Assembly: GCA_023437225.1 (NCBI GenBank)
Contig: JAEZGS010000025.1
Location: 41,336 to 105,335, forward strand
Length of the DNA: 64,000 bases
Source of the DNA: Bacteroidota bacterium
GTDB lineage: Bacteria; Bacteroidota; Bacteroidia; Chitinophagales; Chitinophagaceae
Reading direction: 5' to 3'
Part shown: one piece after another, positions 61,102 through 64,000 of the stretch
How the letters are laid out: the number at the start of each line of letters is the position of its first letter
Numbering within the stretch: position 1 is the first letter of the stretch
Made by a program: the position numbers and the translations under genes
The notes under the pieces: model-generated
What the model saw: only the letters and a program-made list of their open reading frames with translations
Told to the model about the DNA's origin: nothing
Databases searched by the model: none

Positions 61102-62301
61102 ATGGGGTCAGATGTTTTAAATATTGTGTTCATCATACTTTATTGCATCGCAACAATCAGCGCAATGTACCTGCTTATCTTTTCCATTGCTTCAAGATTT
61201 GCGAGGAGAACAAAGTTCAAACCTTCTGCTATAAATCAAAACATTGCGGTACTAATTCCAGCATATAAGGAAGATGGTGTTATTGTGGATTCGGTGATGA
61301 ATGCGCTTGAGCAACAATACCCCCGTGAACACTTTGATGTATTTGTTGCGGCTCACAAATTAAAACATGAAACAATAGCAACATTACGCGGGCTGCCAAT
61401 AAATGTTATTGAGCTGCATGCGCAGGAAGGTTCAAAAGCATACAGCCTCCGATCGTTGTTGAACCACATAGATGAACAACACTATTCTATTGCATTGATT
61501 CTTGATGCCGACAATCACATGAGTCCTAATTGTCTTAATATTATCAATGATGCATTCGCACAAGGTGTAAAAGCTGTTCAACTACATCGCGTAGCAAAAA
61601 ATCAGAATACCACCGTCGCTCTTTTTGATGCACTTACAGAAGAGATAAATAATTCAATCTTCAGGAAAGGTCCTTCGGCACTGGGCTTGTCGGCAAGTAC
61701 GATCGGTTCAGGAATGGCATTCCCTTTCAGTGACCTGAAAAAGATTTATAATATTGAAGGCATAACGTTGAACCCTGCCTGCGACCGGGAAGTTGATTTT
61801 GAAATGATGGTGGCCGGAAATAAGATTGAATATATCGATAGAGCATATGTGTTTGATGAAAAGGTTCAGCATGCTGAAATTTTCATTAAACAGCGAACAA
61901 GATGGATGGAATCACAGCTCTGGCATATTGGGAGATTTTTCCGTGAAATGAATTTCAAAGTGATTTTCAATGCCGATTTTATAAATAAGTTAGTGTCGAA
62001 CCTGGTGCCATCAAGGATGATCATATTAGGTATTTACACGATAGCCATCATTCTATTGATCCTCGAAAATTTATCCGATGATAATTATATATCTCCGGGT
62101 GGCGGATGGTGGCTTGCAAGTTTTGCAACTTTTGTATTAGCCTTAGTGATTGCCATTCCCGCATCATTTCGAAATCGTAAACTCCTCAACGTATTTCTAC
62201 GATTCCCGGCTATGATGTTTTACTATATGAAGGCGTTGTCAGGAATGCGCCCTGGCCGGAAAACCTTCGAGCATACACCGAAAACTTTCGATAAAAAATA
62301 A
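61102..62301 (+). CDS. Membrane glycosyltransferase family 2
   Basis: A 399-residue enzyme. An N-terminal membrane segment (FIILYCIATISAMYLLIFSIA) precedes a GT-A domain with VLIPAYKEDGVI, LILDADNHMSP (DxD), a middle ACDREVDFEMMVAG, and IKQRTRWMESQLWH carrying the QxxRW signature of processive enzymes. Two further hydrophobic segments are near the C-terminus. It probably makes a polymer or adds a side-chain sugar. It is coupled to the GT2 upstream (four-base gap). Confidence 0.9.
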   Translation: MGSDVLNIVFIILYCIATISAMYLLIFSIASRFARRTKFKPSAINQNIAVLIPAYKEDGVIVDSVMNALEQQYPREHFDVFVAAHKLKHETIATLRGLPINVIELHAQEGSKAYSLRSLLNHIDEQHYSIALILDADNHMSPNCLNIINDAFAQGVKAVQLHRVAKNQNTTVALFDALTEEINNSIFRKGPSALGLSASTIGSGMAFPFSDLKKIYNIEGITLNPACDREVDFEMMVAGNKIEYIDRAYVFDEKVQHAEIFIKQRTRWMESQLWHIGRFFREMNFKVIFNADFINKLVSNLVPSRMIILGIYTIAIILLILENLSDDNYISPGGGWWLASFATFVLALVIAIPASFRNRKLLNVFLRFPAMMFYYMKALSGMRPGRKTFEHTPKTFDKK

Positions 62302-62382
62302 GTGTTCCTACTCATTCTTCAAGAAATCGCGCAAATCGGAAAAAATTAGATACTGAGCGATGCTAAATGTCGTTAATGGACT

Positions 62383-62414
62383 ACGCAGGTATTACTTGTT
62401 ACTATGACCTGCGT
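62383..62414. promoter_or_regulatory. Inverted repeat ACGCAGGT-N16-ACCTGCGT
   Basis: Perfect 8-bp arms (62383-62390 and 62407-62414) with a 16-base AT-rich spacer, between the last GT2 and the hydrolase/PKD gene. It lacks a T run and is 31 bases upstream of the ATG at 62446, so it resembles an operator or a leader hairpin more than a terminator. Confidence 0.4.
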
Positions 62415-62445
62415 TTGAATCCGTTTATCTCTGAAAATCCACCTT

Positions 62446-64000
62446 ATGAAAAACTTTACCTATGTATGTAGGGGGTTTTTGTGCGTCATGCTATTTGTGA
62501 GTTTCCTTTCGGAAGGAACGGCTCAGCAAGTCGCCAAAACACTTACAGCCAGTAATGGAACACAAATTGGTTTCTACGAGTACAAGCCCGCCGGCTATAA
62601 TCCCACAGGTTCTTACAAACATCCCATCATAATATTTCTCCATGGCATCGGCGAACGCGGAAATGGCACAACTGAGCTTCCAAGAGTAAAAACGCAGGCA
62701 TTACCAAAATATATTGACCGCGGACATAAGATGACGTTCATGTGGAATGGTAAAATGGAAAGTTTCATTGTACTCTCTCCGCAACTCGACAGCAAATACG
62801 GAAGTTGGCAACAATTCTACACCAAAGAGATGCTTGAATATGCGAAAAAGAATTTAAACATTGACACCAACAGGATAATACTTACCGGGCTGAGCCTGGG
62901 CGGAGGCGGGGTTTGGAACTATGCATCTGCATCATTGGCAAATGCAAGCCAGTTTGCAGCTATTGCACCAATTTGCGGAACCTGCTCGATAACAACCGCA
63001 TGTAATATAGCAAATGCAAAACTTCCTGTGTGGACGGAGCATGCAAGCAATGACCCAACTGTAAGTGTCAATTGTACAATTAATGCGAACATCGCGATCA
63101 ATAAATGCAGTCCCGCGGTTAAGCCGCTTGAGTTTATCCATCCCGATGGTAAACACGTTATTTGGAACCGCGCCTACGACACTGCAAATGTGTGGCACGA
63201 ACCAAGTATATATGAATGGTTCCTGGGCCAGAATAAAAGCATGCCCGTAAACAAGATGCCGATAGCGAAAGCTTCCGGTGACGTAACAATTTATTCTGAC
63301 AAAGCTGCTGGTAGTTTGAATGCAGGCAATTCGACTGATGCCGATGGTAAAATCGTGAAATACATATGGCGCCAGATCAGCGGCAAAGATACCGCACGTT
63401 TTTCCGGCAAAAACGATATGACGACTACTGTGTCGGGACTAAAAACCGTTGGTGACTATAAGTTCGAACTCACTGTAGTAGACGATAGAACCGGCTGGAC
63501 AAAAGACACGATAACGGTCAAGGTAAGCATGCCAGTTGCGATTAACAAACCACCAATAGCCAGTGCGGGCAATAATCAAAAAGTTCAGCTTCCCATATCA
63601 GCATTAACGTTGGACGGGTCTGCATCCGTTGATGTCGATGGAAGTATTTTTGCTTATACATGGAGCAGGATCAGTGGTGGAAATGTTGTAATGGCGAACA
63701 CCAATTCGGCCAAAGCAACTATTTCGGGATTAGTACAGGGCACTTATGCATTCGAATTAAAGGTTACGGATAACCAGGGAGCAATTGGAAAAGACACTGT
63801 AGAAGTTACCGTGCTTAAAGCACCGAATCAATTACCTGTTGCAAATGCTGGTGCAAACAAAACCATCACACTTCCAATAAACAGCGTTGAACTCAACGCA
63901 ACTGCTTCAACAGATGCTGATGGAAACATTGCAACTTACAGGTGGAATAAAATAACAGGTGCCACGGCAACCATTGTCAATGCAAATGCGGCTATTACAA
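62446..64000 (+). CDS. Secreted alpha/beta hydrolase with PKD/REJ-type repeats, truncated at window end
   Basis: An open frame without a stop until the window end, 518 complete codons. A signal peptide (FLCVMLFVSFLSEGTAQ) leads to an esterase-type domain (about residues 30-260): oxyanion segment FLHGIGERG, nucleophile Ser150 in GLSLGGGG, Asp203 (SNDPTV), His237 (GKHVIW), and cysteines at 177, 180, 186, 210 and 221. After it come at least three PKD/REJ-like units, each opening NAG-N or SAG-N and containing DGSASVDVDGSI- or STDADG-like loops and YxWxxISG. The hydrolase domain is of the same type as in the giant gene at 50271-56789, while the appended domains differ. A T9SS tail is expected beyond the window. 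Confidence 0.9.
   Translation, partial: MKNFTYVCRGFLCVMLFVSFLSEGTAQQVAKTLTASNGTQIGFYEYKPAGYNPTGSYKHPIIIFLHGIGERGNGTTELPRVKTQALPKYIDRGHKMTFMWNGKMESFIVLSPQLDSKYGSWQQFYTKEMLEYAKKNLNIDTNRIILTGLSLGGGGVWNYASASLANASQFAAIAPICGTCSITTACNIANAKLPVWTEHASNDPTVSVNCTINANIAINKCSPAVKPLEFIHPDGKHVIWNRAYDTANVWHEPSIYEWFLGQNKSMPVNKMPIAKASGDVTIYSDKAAGSLNAGNSTDADGKIVKYIWRQISGKDTARFSGKNDMTTTVSGLKTVGDYKFELTVVDDRTGWTKDTITVKVSMPVAINKPPIASAGNNQKVQLPISALTLDGSASVDVDGSIFAYTWSRISGGNVVMANTNSAKATISGLVQGTYAFELKVTDNQGAIGKDTVEVTVLKAPNQLPVANAGANKTITLPINSVELNATASTDADGNIATYRWNKITGATATIVNANAAIT

Noticed and set aside
1..64000. tRNA, rRNA, CRISPR, insertion sequence or phage genes
   Set aside because: Scanned intergenic stretches for T-arm-like GGTTCGA motifs, direct repeats with spacers, transposases and integrases; none was seen. 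Short RNAs without obvious signature could be missed.

Overview
The window looks like chromosomal DNA of a free-living member of the Bacteroidota, probably a Chitinophagaceae-like lineage. This rests on gene content: a SusC/SusD pair, type IX secretion (T9SS) sorting tails of both type A and type B, a PorP/SprF-family protein next to a giant PKD protein, glycine-rich DnaJ with GrpE, and promoter-like sequences of the Bacteroidota type (TTTG, 19 bases, TAnnTTTG). The family-level placement is inference. Most genes look intact and no insertion sequence, phage, CRISPR array, rRNA or tRNA gene was seen.

Layout. 1-13.8 kb is mostly housekeeping: the 3' part of pckA, a DUF922-like secreted protein, a patatin lipase, a deoxynucleoside kinase, trpS, gatC, two orphan LolD/MacB-type ABC ATPases, a PduO-type cobalamin adenosyltransferase, a DUF2795 protein, fabI, recN, a TPR protein, a zinc-ribbon coiled-coil protein and a Nif3-like protein. 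13.8-18.3 kb has a NIPSNAP protein, a TonB-dependent receptor and an M32 carboxypeptidase. 18.6-24.4 kb is a T9SS surface cassette: a 1442-residue PKD protein with a type B tail, its PorP/SprF-like partner, and a tiny protein that is little more than a signal peptide and a type A sorting tail.

24.4-35.7 kb is a minus-strand nutrient or redox locus: SusC, SusD (closed by a strong terminator), then an FG-GAP/ASPIC lipoprotein, a vanadium-haloperoxidase-like lipoprotein and an RlmI-like methyltransferase. 36-44.2 kb carries grpE-dnaJ, a YfbK-like von Willebrand protein, hpt, a LysM glucosaminidase, an O-methyltransferase translationally coupled to a sodium:solute symporter, and a LOG-family hydrolase.

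44.2-64 kb is the accessory part. A minus-strand series (two acyltransferase-3 proteins, a polytopic membrane protein, a GlcD-like oxidase, a small outer-membrane protein) is followed by a 2172-residue secreted protein that starts with an alpha/beta-hydrolase domain and has three copies of an unnamed beta-rich module. Facing it is an exopolysaccharide-type cluster: a membrane GT2, a lone receiver protein, a sugar-phosphate transferase with a degenerate receiver at its N-terminus, and two more GT2s. A second secreted hydrolase of the same kind, followed by PKD-like domains, runs off the window end. The most interesting ideas are that this locus makes and then acylates/deacylates a surface polysaccharide, and that its initiating transferase is controlled through a pseudo-receiver.
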